From: Dehalococcoidia bacterium | GTDB lineage: Bacteria; Chloroflexota; Dehalococcoidia; DSTF01; JACRBR01 | Length of the DNA stretch: 64,000 nucleotides | Assembly (NCBI GenBank): GCA_021731085.1 | Contig: JAKFYB010000025.1 | Span: 1-64,000 of the forward strand | Direction: 5' to 3' | In this document: piece after piece, positions 39,540 through 47,442 of the stretch | Numbering within the stretch: the first letter of the stretch is position 1 | Layout of the letters: every line of letters starts with the position of its first letter | Translations under genes and position numbers: made by a program | The notes under the pieces: generated by a model | Seen by the model: only the letters and a program-made list of their open reading frames with translations | The model's database searches: none | What the model was told of the DNA's origin: nothing

Positions 39540-40073
39540 TCACGTTTCGTCGTCCGCACCGTCCTGTTCCGGGATCGGCTGCTTCGAGTGTCCATTGCTG
39601 CGGATGCACGCGTGTCCGCTTGCATCCATGGGCACGCCACAAAGGGGGCATGTCGGCCTGCCTCCCGCAATGATGTCGTCCACGTTCACCGCTAGGGACG
39701 CGCATTGCTCTTGCGTGAATCGCACGCGCAGCGTCGGATGCTCGTCGTCTTCCGCAGCGCCGATCTCGTAGGTGAACAACAGGATCGTGCGGTCGAGCGC
39801 ATTGAAGCCCATGCCCAGTCGTCCGGCACGAAAGTCGTGCTCCGCACTTGCCGGAAAGTCGCCCAGATGGGCCGATGGCGGCTCCTGATCGTACTCAAGC
39901 TGCCCCAGCATCTGACGAATCGCCATGCTCAGCGCCTGAAGCTGCTCCTTCTCTAGCCAGATTGACGCCGTTTGTGCTTGCTCGCCGACGATGCGAAGAC
40001 GGAACGTCCTCTGCCCGGGCTGCCCGAACGTCTGTACATCGGCGCCCTGTGACAGCCCGAATTCCTCGGTCAT
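39540..40073 (-). CDS. DUF3090-family protein
   Basis: A 177-residue protein of the family found mainly in Actinobacteria and Chloroflexota. Diagnostic segments are TFRLRIVGEQAQTASIWLEK, EQLQALSMAIRQML and DFRAGRLGMGFNALDRTILL. The C-terminus carries a zinc-finger-like cluster, CPLCGVPMDASGHACIRSNG. The molecular role is unknown. The ATG at 40073 was chosen because the frame upstream, open to 40487, is Arg/Pro/Ser-rich and lacks family similarity. The 218-base divergent region before the second GltD gene shows no other gene. Confidence 0.88.
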   Translation of the reverse strand: MTEEFGLSQGADVQTFGQPGQRTFRLRIVGEQAQTASIWLEKEQLQALSMAIRQMLGQLEYDQEPPSAHLGDFPASAEHDFRAGRLGMGFNALDRTILLFTYEIGAAEDDEHPTLRVRFTQEQCASLAVNVDDIIAGGRPTCPLCGVPMDASGHACIRSNGHSKQPIPEQDGADDET

Positions 40074-40291
40074 CTGCGTACTACTCCGGCTTGTTCCATG
40101 CGGCGTGCGTCTGACGCCACGCGCAAGCGATTGTGGTCGAGTCTCTGGGGCAGGATCGTGGGTGCTAGCACCGGGGTCAAGCACATTCGGGACGACGCGC
40201 AGTTCACATCTGGCAACTGTCCGGTCGAAGAGCGATCGACCTTTGGTACGCTGGATGTGCAAGCCTGACGACAATCTCACAGGGATATGAC

Positions 40292-41749
40292 ATGGCGCAG
40301 TCCAAGGAACGTCCGGTCGTAGACCGCAAGTCGCGGCTGCAAATACCGGCGCAACACATCGAAAAACAGGCACCGAACGCCCGTATCCACAACTGGAGCG
40401 AGGTGTATTTGCCGATCTCGCTTGAGACGGCGAAGGTAGAAGCCGAGCGCTGCATTCAGTGCCCCGCCGCCCCGTGCCAGGCTGCATGCCCGGTCAGCAA
40501 TGACATCCCCGGCGCCCTCTGGCAGCTCGAACACGGCGACGTCATCGGCGCCGCGAACATCTTCCACGAGACCAACAACATGTCCGACATGTGCGGCCGC
40601 CTGTGCCCGCAAGAGCGGCTCTGTGAAGGTCACTGCGTCGTCGGAAAGAAAGCCAAGCCCGTAGCCATCGGCCGCCTCGAGGCCTTTGTCGCTGATGCAT
40701 GGCGCATCGAAGTCCGCACGCTGAAAGCAGCACCCGACACCGGCCGCCACATTGCCATCATCGGCGCTGGACCGGCCGGCCTCACCGTCGCCGAAGAACT
40801 CGGCCGCCGCGGACACAACTGCACGATCTTCGATGCCTGGCCTTCGCCCGGCGGCGTACTGCGCTATGGCATCCCGGATTTCAAGCTCCAGAAGGAAGTC
40901 GTCGACGACTGGCTCGAACGTCTCTCCGAACTTCCCGTCGAGTTCAAGATGAACACGCGCGTCGGCGCAGGCGAGCCGATCACCGTCGACGGGCTGATCG
41001 CAGATGGCTACGATGCAGTCTTCCTCGGTCATGGCGCATCCGATGGCAACGACCTCGAAGTCGAAGGCGCGGAACTAACTGGTGTCATGCAGGCGACTGA
41101 GTTCCTTTCGCGTGGCAATCTCCCTCCGGACCAACTGCCTGAAATTATGCGCGACACTCTGTTCGTCGGTCGTCGCGTCGTCGTCATCGGCGGCGGCGAC
41201 ACATCGATGGATTGCGCTCGCACCGCCGTCCGCCTCGGCGCCAGCGATGTCACCCTCGTCTACCGCCGCACCGAAACCGAAATGGTTGGCCGGGAGGAAG
41301 AGCGTCAGCACGCCCGCGAAGAAGGCGTGCGCTTCGAGTTCCTCTGTGCTCCCGTGAAGTTCCTTGGCACCAGCGCCGGTCGCGTCCGTGCCGTCGACCT
41401 GCAGCGCATGGAACTGGGTCCCCCGGACGAGAGTGGCCGCCGTCGCCCGCAGCCTGTCACCGGCTCCGACTTCACGCTCGAGGCCGACAGCGTCGTACTC
41501 GCCATCGGGTACAGCGCTGACACCGAAGTCCCGGCCTCGGCTGCTGGTGTCCAATACGACAAGTGGGGCGTCATCTCGGTCGACCGCGAGACCGGCGAGA
41601 CCAACCGGCCCGGCGTGTTCGCCGGTGGCGACGACATCAACGGCGCCGACCTCGTCGTGACCGCCGTCCGCGACGCGAAGATCTCATCCCGCTCCATGCT
41701 GGCATACCTGGCGGCGCTCGATGCAAAGCCGCAAACCGTCGCCAGCTAG
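40292..41749 (+). CDS. GltD-type NAD(P)H-dependent oxidoreductase (copy 2)
   Basis: A 485-residue paralogue of the protein at 20836. Same architecture: Fe-S ligands in ERCIQCPAAPCQAACPVSND and CGRLCPQERLCEGHC, FAD motif IAIIGAGPAGLTVAEELGRR, second dinucleotide motif VVVIGGGDTSMDCARTAVRL, and the ending GVFAGGDDINGADLVVTAVR. No glutamate synthase large subunit is adjacent, so it may work with a distant gltB or as part of another electron-transfer complex. The equal length and conserved motifs suggest an old duplication with both copies kept active. Confidence 0.85.
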   Translation: MAQSKERPVVDRKSRLQIPAQHIEKQAPNARIHNWSEVYLPISLETAKVEAERCIQCPAAPCQAACPVSNDIPGALWQLEHGDVIGAANIFHETNNMSDMCGRLCPQERLCEGHCVVGKKAKPVAIGRLEAFVADAWRIEVRTLKAAPDTGRHIAIIGAGPAGLTVAEELGRRGHNCTIFDAWPSPGGVLRYGIPDFKLQKEVVDDWLERLSELPVEFKMNTRVGAGEPITVDGLIADGYDAVFLGHGASDGNDLEVEGAELTGVMQATEFLSRGNLPPDQLPEIMRDTLFVGRRVVVIGGGDTSMDCARTAVRLGASDVTLVYRRTETEMVGREEERQHAREEGVRFEFLCAPVKFLGTSAGRVRAVDLQRMELGPPDESGRRRPQPVTGSDFTLEADSVVLAIGYSADTEVPASAAGVQYDKWGVISVDRETGETNRPGVFAGGDDINGADLVVTAVRDAKISSRSMLAYLAALDAKPQTVAS

Positions 41750-41851
41750 GCCGTCTGTCTAGTCCTACTGCCACCTCGACCGCTTCGCTACGATGATAGT
41801 GACACCACGAACGCCTTCGCCGCGGCGACGAGATCACAAGGAGCACCAGAA

Positions 41852-42298
41852 ATGGCCAACGTAGAAGTCGGTCAGGAAGCGCCTGACTTTACGCTCAAGA
41901 ACGAAAACAACGAGGATGTGACGCTGTCGAGCCTCCGTGGCAAGCCCGTCGTCATCTTCTTCTACCCACTCGACTTTTCACCAGGTTGCACGATGGAGGC
42001 CTGTGCCTACCGCGACGACACATCACTGTTTGAGAACAAAGGCGCACAAATCTATGGCATCAGCCGCGATAGCACCTGGACGCACAAGGCCTTCAAAGAC
42101 AAGGAGAACCTCCCCTACAGCCTGCTCGCTGACATGAAGGGCACTGTTGCGCAGCTCTACGGATGCTGGAATGAGGCGGCAGGAATTGCCGACCGCCTGA
42201 CCGTCGTGATCGATGCGGACGGAAAGATCACCTACGTCGAGCACAATGGCCCCGCGCAATTGCGCGACCAGAAGAAGGCACTCGCCGCTCTCGGTTAG
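41852..42298 (+). CDS. bcp: Peroxiredoxin, BCP/PrxQ type
   Basis: A 148-residue thiol peroxidase that reduces peroxides with electrons from thioredoxin. The catalytic site is YPLDFSPGCTMEACAYRDD, with peroxidatic Cys46 and resolving Cys51 in the PrxQ spacing. The thioredoxin fold ends GKITYVEHNGPAQ. SD GGAG lies before the ATG. A -10-like TACGAT near 41789 may drive it. It is a stand-alone gene between copy 2 of the GltD-type oxidoreductase and an HxlR regulator. Confidence 0.92.
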   Translation: MANVEVGQEAPDFTLKNENNEDVTLSSLRGKPVVIFFYPLDFSPGCTMEACAYRDDTSLFENKGAQIYGISRDSTWTHKAFKDKENLPYSLLADMKGTVAQLYGCWNEAAGIADRLTVVIDADGKITYVEHNGPAQLRDQKKALAALG

Positions 42299-42317
42299 CG
42301 TGAGGCCATGTGTGTCC

Positions 42318-42347
42318 TTTACACGAACCGTAGCTATGCGCTACAAA
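42318..42347 (+). promoter_or_regulatory. Promoter TTTACA-18-TACAAA, predicted leaderless
   Basis: TTTACA (42318-42323) and TACAAA (42342-42347) are 18 bases apart. The -10 ends nine bases before the HxlR start codon. Confidence 0.5.
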
Positions 42348-42356
42348 TAAATTGCT

Positions 42357-42704
42357 ATGGTGCTTGAGCGAAAGCTGGTTATAGACGCCAACGACACCTA
42401 CTGTCCCGTCCGCGCGACACTCGCGCTATTGGGGCAGAAGTGGGTGCCGCATATCGTCCATGAGCTGATGGGCGGCAAGCGCCGCTTCAACGAACTCGCG
42501 ACCGGCGTTGGTGGCTGCAACTCGCGTACGCTTCGTGACCGCTTGAAGAACCTCGAAGAACTCGAAGTCGTCTCGCGCACGATCGTCGCCATAATGCCTC
42601 CGTGGGTGGAGTACGAACTGACACCCAAAGGCCGACAGCTGGGTGATGCGCTCGTCCAGCTTGAGGATTGGGGCGAGTCCTACATGAAGAAGCCCTGCAT
42701 CTAG
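42357..42704 (+). CDS. HxlR-family transcriptional regulator
   Basis: A 115-residue winged-helix protein with the HxlR pattern (CPVRATLALLGQKWVPHIVH, then RFNELATGVGGCNSRTLRDR and a LEELEVVSRTI wing), ending YELTPKGRQLGDALVQLEDW. Three Cys (16, 54 and near the C-terminus) could sense oxidants. It precedes the MaoC/thioesterase operon by 52 bases in the same direction and may regulate that operon or the neighbouring peroxiredoxin; neither is shown. Confidence 0.87.
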   Translation: MVLERKLVIDANDTYCPVRATLALLGQKWVPHIVHELMGGKRRFNELATGVGGCNSRTLRDRLKNLEELEVVSRTIVAIMPPWVEYELTPKGRQLGDALVQLEDWGESYMKKPCI

Positions 42705-42720
42705 CCAGTCCCGATTTGAA

Positions 42721-42750
42721 TTGACACAGCATGACCACCCTGCGTAGCCT
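42721..42750 (+). promoter_or_regulatory. Promoter TTGACA-18-TAGCCT, predicted leaderless
   Basis: A consensus TTGACA (42721-42726) and TAGCCT (42745-42750) are 18 bases apart. The -10 ends six bases before the ATG at 42757. It is the best-formed leaderless promoter in the window. Confidence 0.65.
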
Positions 42751-42756
42751 CACGCC

Positions 42757-43164
42757 ATGACCGCTCCCGCGCGCACGAGCATCACCGCATTCCCGCGCGG
42801 ACACGAATTCTCGCCCGCAACCTTTACGCTCAGCCCGGATCAGGTGCGCGCGTACCTCGACGCCGTTGGCGACACGAACGACTACGGCAACACCATCCCG
42901 CCCCTCGCGGCTGTTGCCCTTGGCCTCGACGCACTCCAGAGCGAGATCGCGTTGCCGGAAGGGTCCCTTCATACCGGCCAGGAGATCGAGCACGCGGCCA
43001 TCCTTTGCGCCGGAGACGCGCTCAAGCTCAGTGGACGCATCGCCCAACGCTCCGAACGCCAGGGCTACGTGATCAGCGTCATCGAGTTCGAGATCGCCGA
43101 TATCGACGGAACGTCGATTCGTGCACGCACGACGATCATGGCGCCGGCCGGCGGTGACGCATGA
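42757..43164 (+). CDS. MaoC-like dehydratase, N-terminal hot-dog half
   Basis: A 135-residue hot-dog protein resembling the FAS1-like or MaoC N-terminal domain (ATFTLSPDQVRAYLDAVGDT, then EGSLHTGQEIEHAAILCAGD). It lacks the catalytic Asp-His pair of hydratases, which the next gene has, so the two probably form a heteromeric R-specific enoyl-CoA hydratase, as in two-part archaeal and actinobacterial systems. Its stop overlaps the next start (ATGA). It is first in the four-gene operon ending at 44838. Confidence 0.78.
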   Translation: MTAPARTSITAFPRGHEFSPATFTLSPDQVRAYLDAVGDTNDYGNTIPPLAAVALGLDALQSEIALPEGSLHTGQEIEHAAILCAGDALKLSGRIAQRSERQGYVISVIEFEIADIDGTSIRARTTIMAPAGGDA

Positions 43165-43544
43165 GCACTGAAGTCGCCTCCGTCATCCGCCAGCTTCCCC
43201 AGTCGCGCATCAACGCCTACGCCGACGCTTCCGGCGACCACAACCCCATCCACATTGACCCTGTTTTCGCTGCGACGACCCCGTTCGGTGGCACCATCGT
43301 CCACGGCATGCTCGTCCTCGCCCTCATTGGCGAGATGATGCGCGCGTCGTTCGGCGAAGCATGGAGCACGACCGGCAAGCTCAAGGCGCGCTTCAAGGCA
43401 CCGACCCGTCCCGGGGACACCGTGACTGCTTCCGCGAGCCTCTCGAGAGAGAAGGATGGCGCTGCCGAGTATGCAGTTCAGTGCGCCACTCAAACCGGCG
43501 AAGTCGTCATCGAAGGTCGCGCGACTGTAGTGGTGTCAGCATGA
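43161..43544 (+). CDS. MaoC-like (R)-specific enoyl-CoA hydratase
   Basis: A 127-residue single hot-dog with the catalytic hydratase-2 motif ASGDHNPIHIDPVFAATTPF, followed by GGTIVHGMLVLALIGE. The Asp and His of DHNPIH would add water to a trans-2-enoyl-CoA. It is coupled to both neighbours by ATGA overlaps. With the preceding subunit and the following thioesterase it suggests processing of an acyl-CoA, but the chain type is unknown. Confidence 0.88.
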   Translation: MSTEVASVIRQLPQSRINAYADASGDHNPIHIDPVFAATTPFGGTIVHGMLVLALIGEMMRASFGEAWSTTGKLKARFKAPTRPGDTVTASASLSREKDGAAEYAVQCATQTGEVVIEGRATVVVSA

Positions 43545-44011
43545 GCGAACCGCTTGAGGCACCGCCGCGCCTTTGCTTCGCCTGCGGCACCGCGAACGAG
43601 CACGGCCTCCACATGGAGTTCCGCCGCGAGGGCGATCGCACCATCTGCGAGTACGACCCCAAGCCCTTCACGCAGGGCTACCCCGGGCGCGTGCACGGGG
43701 GCGTCGTATCGTCTCTGCTCGACGAAGCCATGGGTTGGGCCGTCTACTTTGAGAAAGAGTGGGGCGCCACGGCGCGACTCAACATTCGCTACCGAAAACC
43801 CGTACCGCTCGGCGAACATCTGCGCATCGAAGCCTGGGTCACGAAGAACCGCGGCCGCTTGATGGAACTGCGTGCCGAGATTTACGGTGGTGGAGAACTG
43901 CTGGCCGAAGCCGAAGGCACGTTCATGAAGCTCGACCAGCCATTTGCAAACGAGATGTCCAGCATGGCGAAGCGCGTCGGCTTCGACGACGCGCCAGAGG
44001 TCGTCACATGA
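43541..44011 (+). CDS. PaaI-type hot-dog thioesterase
   Basis: A 156-residue acyl-CoA thioesterase of the 4HBT/PaaI group. An N-terminal CxxC-containing stretch (RLCFACGTANEHGLHMEF) precedes the hot-dog core GYPGRVHGGVVSSLLDEAMG. The HGG with downstream Asp is the catalytic signature, and ARLNIRYRKPVPLGEHL follows. It overlaps the MaoC gene before it and the sulfurtransferase after it, both by four bases (ATGA). The start at 43541 is supported by that overlap. Confidence 0.88.
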   Translation: MSEPLEAPPRLCFACGTANEHGLHMEFRREGDRTICEYDPKPFTQGYPGRVHGGVVSSLLDEAMGWAVYFEKEWGATARLNIRYRKPVPLGEHLRIEAWVTKNRGRLMELRAEIYGGGELLAEAEGTFMKLDQPFANEMSSMAKRVGFDDAPEVVT

Positions 44012-44838
44012 CGCGCGCTGTCTCCGCCTTTGTCGATGCTGACTGGCTGCAAGCTCGCCTGCATAACCCCAACCTGCGCATCATCGAAGCCAGCATCAAC
44101 AAGTCGTCGTCATACGACGGCGCCCATATCCCTGGCGCCGTCTGGGTCGACCACTTCGGCGACCTTCTGAAGAACGGCGACGACACCGACGGCGAAGTGA
44201 TCTCGCCCGCGCAATTCGCGGCGCTGATGTCGCGCCTCGGCATCGCGGGCGACACCACCGTCGTCGCCTATGGCGATCGCCACAACTCCTACCCGATGCG
44301 CCTCTTCTGGACCCTCGACTACTACCAGCACCGTGGCGAGTTCTACATCTTGGAGGGCGGCCGTGAACGCTGGCTCGCCGACGGACGGCCCGTGACCTCC
44401 GACGTGATCTCACCGCCAACCACCCAGTACCCCTTGCCGCCGACTTTCACAATCGAAAGTCGCGCCACTTGGCAAGAAGTGCAGGCGGCCATCAATAACC
44501 CGGAGCGCGTAGTGCTCGACGTGCGTTCACCCGGCGAGCACGACGGCTCGATCGTTCGCGCCAAGCATGGCGGCCACATCCCCGGGGCCATCAACATCGA
44601 GTGGACCGAGGCGACCGCCGGCGACAACATCCTCAAGCCAGAGGATGAACTGCGCGCGCTCTTCGAGGCGCAGGGGATCACGCTTGACAAGGAAATCATC
44701 GCCCACTGCCAGCTAGGCGTGCGTGCCGCACACACATGGTTCGTCCTCAAGCACGTCCTCGGCTACCCGAACGTGAAGAACTACGACAGCTCGTGGGCCG
44801 AGTGGGGGAACCGCGACGATCTCCCGATCGAGAAGTAG
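44008..44838 (+). CDS. Two-domain rhodanese-type sulfurtransferase
   Basis: A 276-residue enzyme with two rhodanese domains. The N-terminal inactive one contains SSYDGAHIPGAVWVDHFGD, and the C-terminal one contains VVLDVRSPGEHDG. The catalytic Cys234 lies in IIAHCQLGVRAAHTW. It resembles thiosulfate:cyanide or 3-mercaptopyruvate sulfurtransferases; the active loop CQLGVR fits the thiosulfate type better than the CGTGVT of mercaptopyruvate enzymes. Last gene of the operon, ATGA overlap with the thioesterase. How it ties in with acyl-CoA chemistry is unclear. Confidence 0.9.
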   Translation: MTRAVSAFVDADWLQARLHNPNLRIIEASINKSSSYDGAHIPGAVWVDHFGDLLKNGDDTDGEVISPAQFAALMSRLGIAGDTTVVAYGDRHNSYPMRLFWTLDYYQHRGEFYILEGGRERWLADGRPVTSDVISPPTTQYPLPPTFTIESRATWQEVQAAINNPERVVLDVRSPGEHDGSIVRAKHGGHIPGAINIEWTEATAGDNILKPEDELRALFEAQGITLDKEIIAHCQLGVRAAHTWFVLKHVLGYPNVKNYDSSWAEWGNRDDLPIEK

Positions 44839-44860
44839 TGGCGCTGCTTGCCGTGCCCGC

Positions 44861-45238
44861 TCAGTACGCGCCGATCTCGTGCAGTCTGTCGTCACTAATT
44901 CCGAAGTAGTGCGCGATCTCGTGCCGCACCACCCGCCCGACGCGATCCGCAAGATCTGCCTCATCACGCGCCATTTGCTGCAGCGGCCCGCGAAAGATCA
45001 CGATCCTGTCCGGCAAAGCCATGTTGTACCCACGCCCGCGCGCCGTTAGCGGCACACCACGGTAAACGCCGAGAAGCGTCGCATTTCGCGGCAGGTGCAT
45101 GCGCCCGAAGTCATCCGGCCGCGCCCAATCCTCCACCGCGAACTCGACATTGGCGATCCGCTCGCGAAACTGCTCGGGAAGCCCATGCACCGCGTCCGAC
45201 ACCAACTGTTCGAACTCTTCGACTTCGATCTCAATCAT
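44861..45238 (-). CDS. Zinicin-like metallopeptidase
   Basis: A 125-residue protein with the zinc-peptidase motif RHEIAHYFGISDDRLHE (HEIAH at 106-110, further ligand candidates downstream). The N-terminal part (FEQLVSDAVHGLPEQFRERI, then NVEFAVEDW) and ARGRGYNMALPDRIVIFRGP are typical of the DUF1025/zinicin-like family. Substrates of the family are unknown. The ATG overlaps the stop of the DNA glycosylase gene (TGATG), so this is the last gene of a three-gene minus-strand operon; an upstream start at 45304 would overlap that gene. Confidence 0.85.
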   Translation of the reverse strand: MIEIEVEEFEQLVSDAVHGLPEQFRERIANVEFAVEDWARPDDFGRMHLPRNATLLGVYRGVPLTARGRGYNMALPDRIVIFRGPLQQMARDEADLADRVGRVVRHEIAHYFGISDDRLHEIGAY

Positions 45239-45909
45239 CAGAGCGTCACGATTTCGCCGCGGCGCCACATGTACCAGGTGCCGACGCTTCGAAACGGCCG
45301 CCACGGCTCGGCGATCGCCTCCATCTCCGGCGGCTTCGGAAGATCATCGAGGCCGTAGGCCAACTTCATCCCCACCCGAACCCCAAGATCGCCGACGGGC
45401 AGCACATCCGGCCGCCCCAGGCAGAACAACAGCACCATGTCCGCCGTCCACCGCCCAACGCCCTTTACGCGCGTCACCATCTCGATCATGCCCTCGTCAT
45501 CAGCCCGCCTGATCGCAGCATCGTTCAGCCGACCTGACGCGTATTCATCACCGAGCGACCGCATGTAGCCCATCTTCTGCCGCGAAACGCCCGCCCCACG
45601 AAACTGCTCGTCTGGCAACTCAGCGAGTTGCTGCGGCGTCGGTATGCGGTCGCCAAAAAGTGCAAGCAGACGCCGCTCGATCGCCCCCGCAGCTGCCCCG
45701 GCCAACTGCTGGTACAGGATCGAACGCAGCAGCGCCTCGTAGGGCTGTCCGCGAATCTCCAGCTCGTATGGCCCGCACGCCTTCACGATCCCGCGCATGA
45801 CTGGATCGCGGCGACCAATGTGTTTGCGCGCTGCCATACCGTCGTACGGCAACGCGCGCTTTCGCATCAGCGTGAGTGCATTCTTCGCGGGCGCCTGTTG
45901 ACCGGCCAT
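45238..45909 (-). CDS. DNA-3-methyladenine glycosylase (AlkA-like)
   Basis: A 223-residue HhH-GPD DNA repair glycosylase that excises alkylated bases. The helix-hairpin-helix is VKGVGRWTADMVLLFCLG, followed by the catalytic Asp174 in DVLPVGDLGV. LRSILYQQLAGAAAGAIERR is the conserved first helix pair, and WRPFRSVGTWYMWR is near the C-terminus. It lacks the N-terminal extra domain of E. coli AlkA. Two bases separate it from the nitrilase gene upstream, and its stop overlaps the metallopeptidase start. Confidence 0.92.
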   Translation of the reverse strand: MAGQQAPAKNALTLMRKRALPYDGMAARKHIGRRDPVMRGIVKACGPYELEIRGQPYEALLRSILYQQLAGAAAGAIERRLLALFGDRIPTPQQLAELPDEQFRGAGVSRQKMGYMRSLGDEYASGRLNDAAIRRADDEGMIEMVTRVKGVGRWTADMVLLFCLGRPDVLPVGDLGVRVGMKLAYGLDDLPKPPEMEAIAEPWRPFRSVGTWYMWRRGEIVTL

Positions 45910-45911
45910 TG

Positions 45912-47042
45912 TCAGCCCCGCCGCCCGGTGCCGCTCGATGCCCGCTCTATCGACTCCATAGCCTCGGCGATTGCCGCATCAACCTCGTAGTCGCCGTCTG
46001 CCTCGATGCGGTCGATCAGGCTGCCAAGGTAGTCGCGCACAGTCTGTAACCGATCCACCACTTCCCCGACTGTGGCCGCCTCGAGCGTTTCAGGCTGTAA
46101 TTCCTCGGAAGTACCGCCCTGCCTTTGCATCCGCATCATTGGCTTCGGAGCCGCATTCACCGTGAACTGAAACACATCCGGTCGCGCATAGTGACCGGCG
46201 ACATCACGAGAATGCTTCTCGCGGATCGCACGCTCAAGGTCAATCTCGGCGAAGATCGTCTCTTCGACATCAAAGATCGGGCCCGCGAGGTATTGTCCAT
46301 TCGGCCCGATAATCGCGCTGCCGCCGTTCGCCTCAACATCCCGGTCCCGCATGTCCTTCGGCAGCGACCCCGGCGTAGCAACCCCGCAGGCCACGACGAC
46401 GAAACACGCCCCCTCGAACGCGTACTGCCGCGTTCCAAACGCGATGTGATCGTTCTGAGACGTATAGGCTGGCCAAACAGAACAGTGAACCTGCTCTCCC
46501 TGCGCGTACAGCGCGTACTTGGCAAGCGTCATCTCGTGTTCCCAGCAGATCAGCCCGCCCAAACGTCCCAGCGGCGTTTCGATAACGTCGAGATCGCTCC
46601 CGTCGCCGAAGCCCCAGATCGTGCGCTCGGTAAACGTCGGCATCAACTTGCGATGCTTGTGCAGGATCTCCCCGTCAGGCGCGAAGTACAGCAGCGTGTT
46701 GTACAGCGTCCCGCGCGAAACGAGGTCGCGCTCGTTGACCCCGATGACGACGTGCGCGTTGGCCTTGCGGGCCGCCTCACCCAGCCGATGCGTCGACGTC
46801 GACGGAATCTCGACGGCGTTCTTCCACAGTTCAGCGTAGGTCTCGCCAGAGAACACACCCGCCGTCGTATGCCAGAACGGATACCCCGGCACCCACGTCT
46901 CCGGGAACACGATCAACGAAGCCCCCGCTTTGCCTGCATCCGCGATCAGCCCGCAGGCTTTGTCGATGGTCGCTTCCCGGTCCAGGAAGACCGGCGCTGC
47001 CTGCACGGCAGCAGCAATGAATTTAGGGAGCGTGTCGCCCAT
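45912..47042 (-). CDS. Nitrilase-family carbon-nitrogen hydrolase
   Basis: A 376-residue enzyme with the catalytic triad Glu48 (VFPETW), Lys132 (HRKLMPTF) and Cys166 (LICWEH). The CWEH signature and the VPGYPFWHT segment are those of true nitrilases or cyanide-type enzymes rather than amidases. The C-terminal extension of about 60 residues beyond the core is helical and acidic. SD GGAGG lies before the ATG, and a TATAGT on the minus strand at 47069-47074 may be the -10 box. Substrate nitrile unknown. It is first in the nitrilase-AlkA-metallopeptidase operon. Confidence 0.9.
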   Translation of the reverse strand: MGDTLPKFIAAAVQAAPVFLDREATIDKACGLIADAGKAGASLIVFPETWVPGYPFWHTTAGVFSGETYAELWKNAVEIPSTSTHRLGEAARKANAHVVIGVNERDLVSRGTLYNTLLYFAPDGEILHKHRKLMPTFTERTIWGFGDGSDLDVIETPLGRLGGLICWEHEMTLAKYALYAQGEQVHCSVWPAYTSQNDHIAFGTRQYAFEGACFVVVACGVATPGSLPKDMRDRDVEANGGSAIIGPNGQYLAGPIFDVEETIFAEIDLERAIREKHSRDVAGHYARPDVFQFTVNAAPKPMMRMQRQGGTSEELQPETLEAATVGEVVDRLQTVRDYLGSLIDRIEADGDYEVDAAIAEAMESIERASSGTGRRG

Positions 47043-47142
47043 TTGAACCTCCGTTGATGGTGAAATTGACTATAACAGCCCCAGAGCCGTCGTTTGGCAT
47101 CATCCTGAAACAAGCTCCGAACGCGGTTGTCCTTGATCCCTG

Positions 47143-47151
47143 TGGTAGGAT
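47143..47151 (+). promoter_or_regulatory. Extended -10 promoter (TGG-TAGGAT) of the SRP RNA
   Basis: TG plus one base directly precedes TAGGAT (47146-47151). The predicted start near 47158 coincides with the 5' strand of the RNA's closing helix. Confidence 0.6.
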
Positions 47152-47157
47152 CATCCC

Positions 47158-47424
47158 GGTCGTGCTAGGCGGGGAGCCAGCGGTGCCCTGTACCCGCAAG
47201 CCGCTATAGCGGGGCTGAATTCCTGCTCGAGGTTACGGTACCTGGACACGAGCGGCGCCGAGCGGTGTTGAGGGCTTGGTCCTACGCGGCGGAGCGCTGT
47301 GAACCCCGTCAGGTCCGGAAGGAAGCAGCGGTAAGCAGTTAGTTCCGGGTGCCGTAGGGTTACCGAGCCGGAGCTAGTTAGCGTCGCCACGCCTAAGGGC
47401 CTAATCGACAGCAGGTGCACGACC
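47158..47424 (+). ncRNA. ffs: Signal recognition particle RNA, large (Alu-containing) type
   Basis: The SRP54-binding core is plain: GTCAGGTCCGGAAGGAAGCA at 47309-47328, with the GGAA tetraloop at 47317-47320. The 5' Alu-like start reads GTGCTAGGCGGGGAGCCAGC. The ends are set by an eight-base-pair closing helix: GGTCGTGC (47158-47165) pairs perfectly with GCACGACC (47417-47424). The total of about 267 bases fits the long form seen in Gram-positive-type bacteria rather than 4.5S RNA. A T-rich stretch (TATTTCTCTCC) follows. It works with Ffh and with FtsY, whose gene lies at 62841. Confidence 0.93.
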
Positions 47425-47442
47425 TATTTCTCTCCTCCACGC

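Noticed and set aside
40074-40487. Upstream extension of the DUF3090 frame
   Set aside because: It overlaps the start of the divergent GltD-type gene and is Arg/Ser/Pro-rich sequence typical of an antisense shadow frame.
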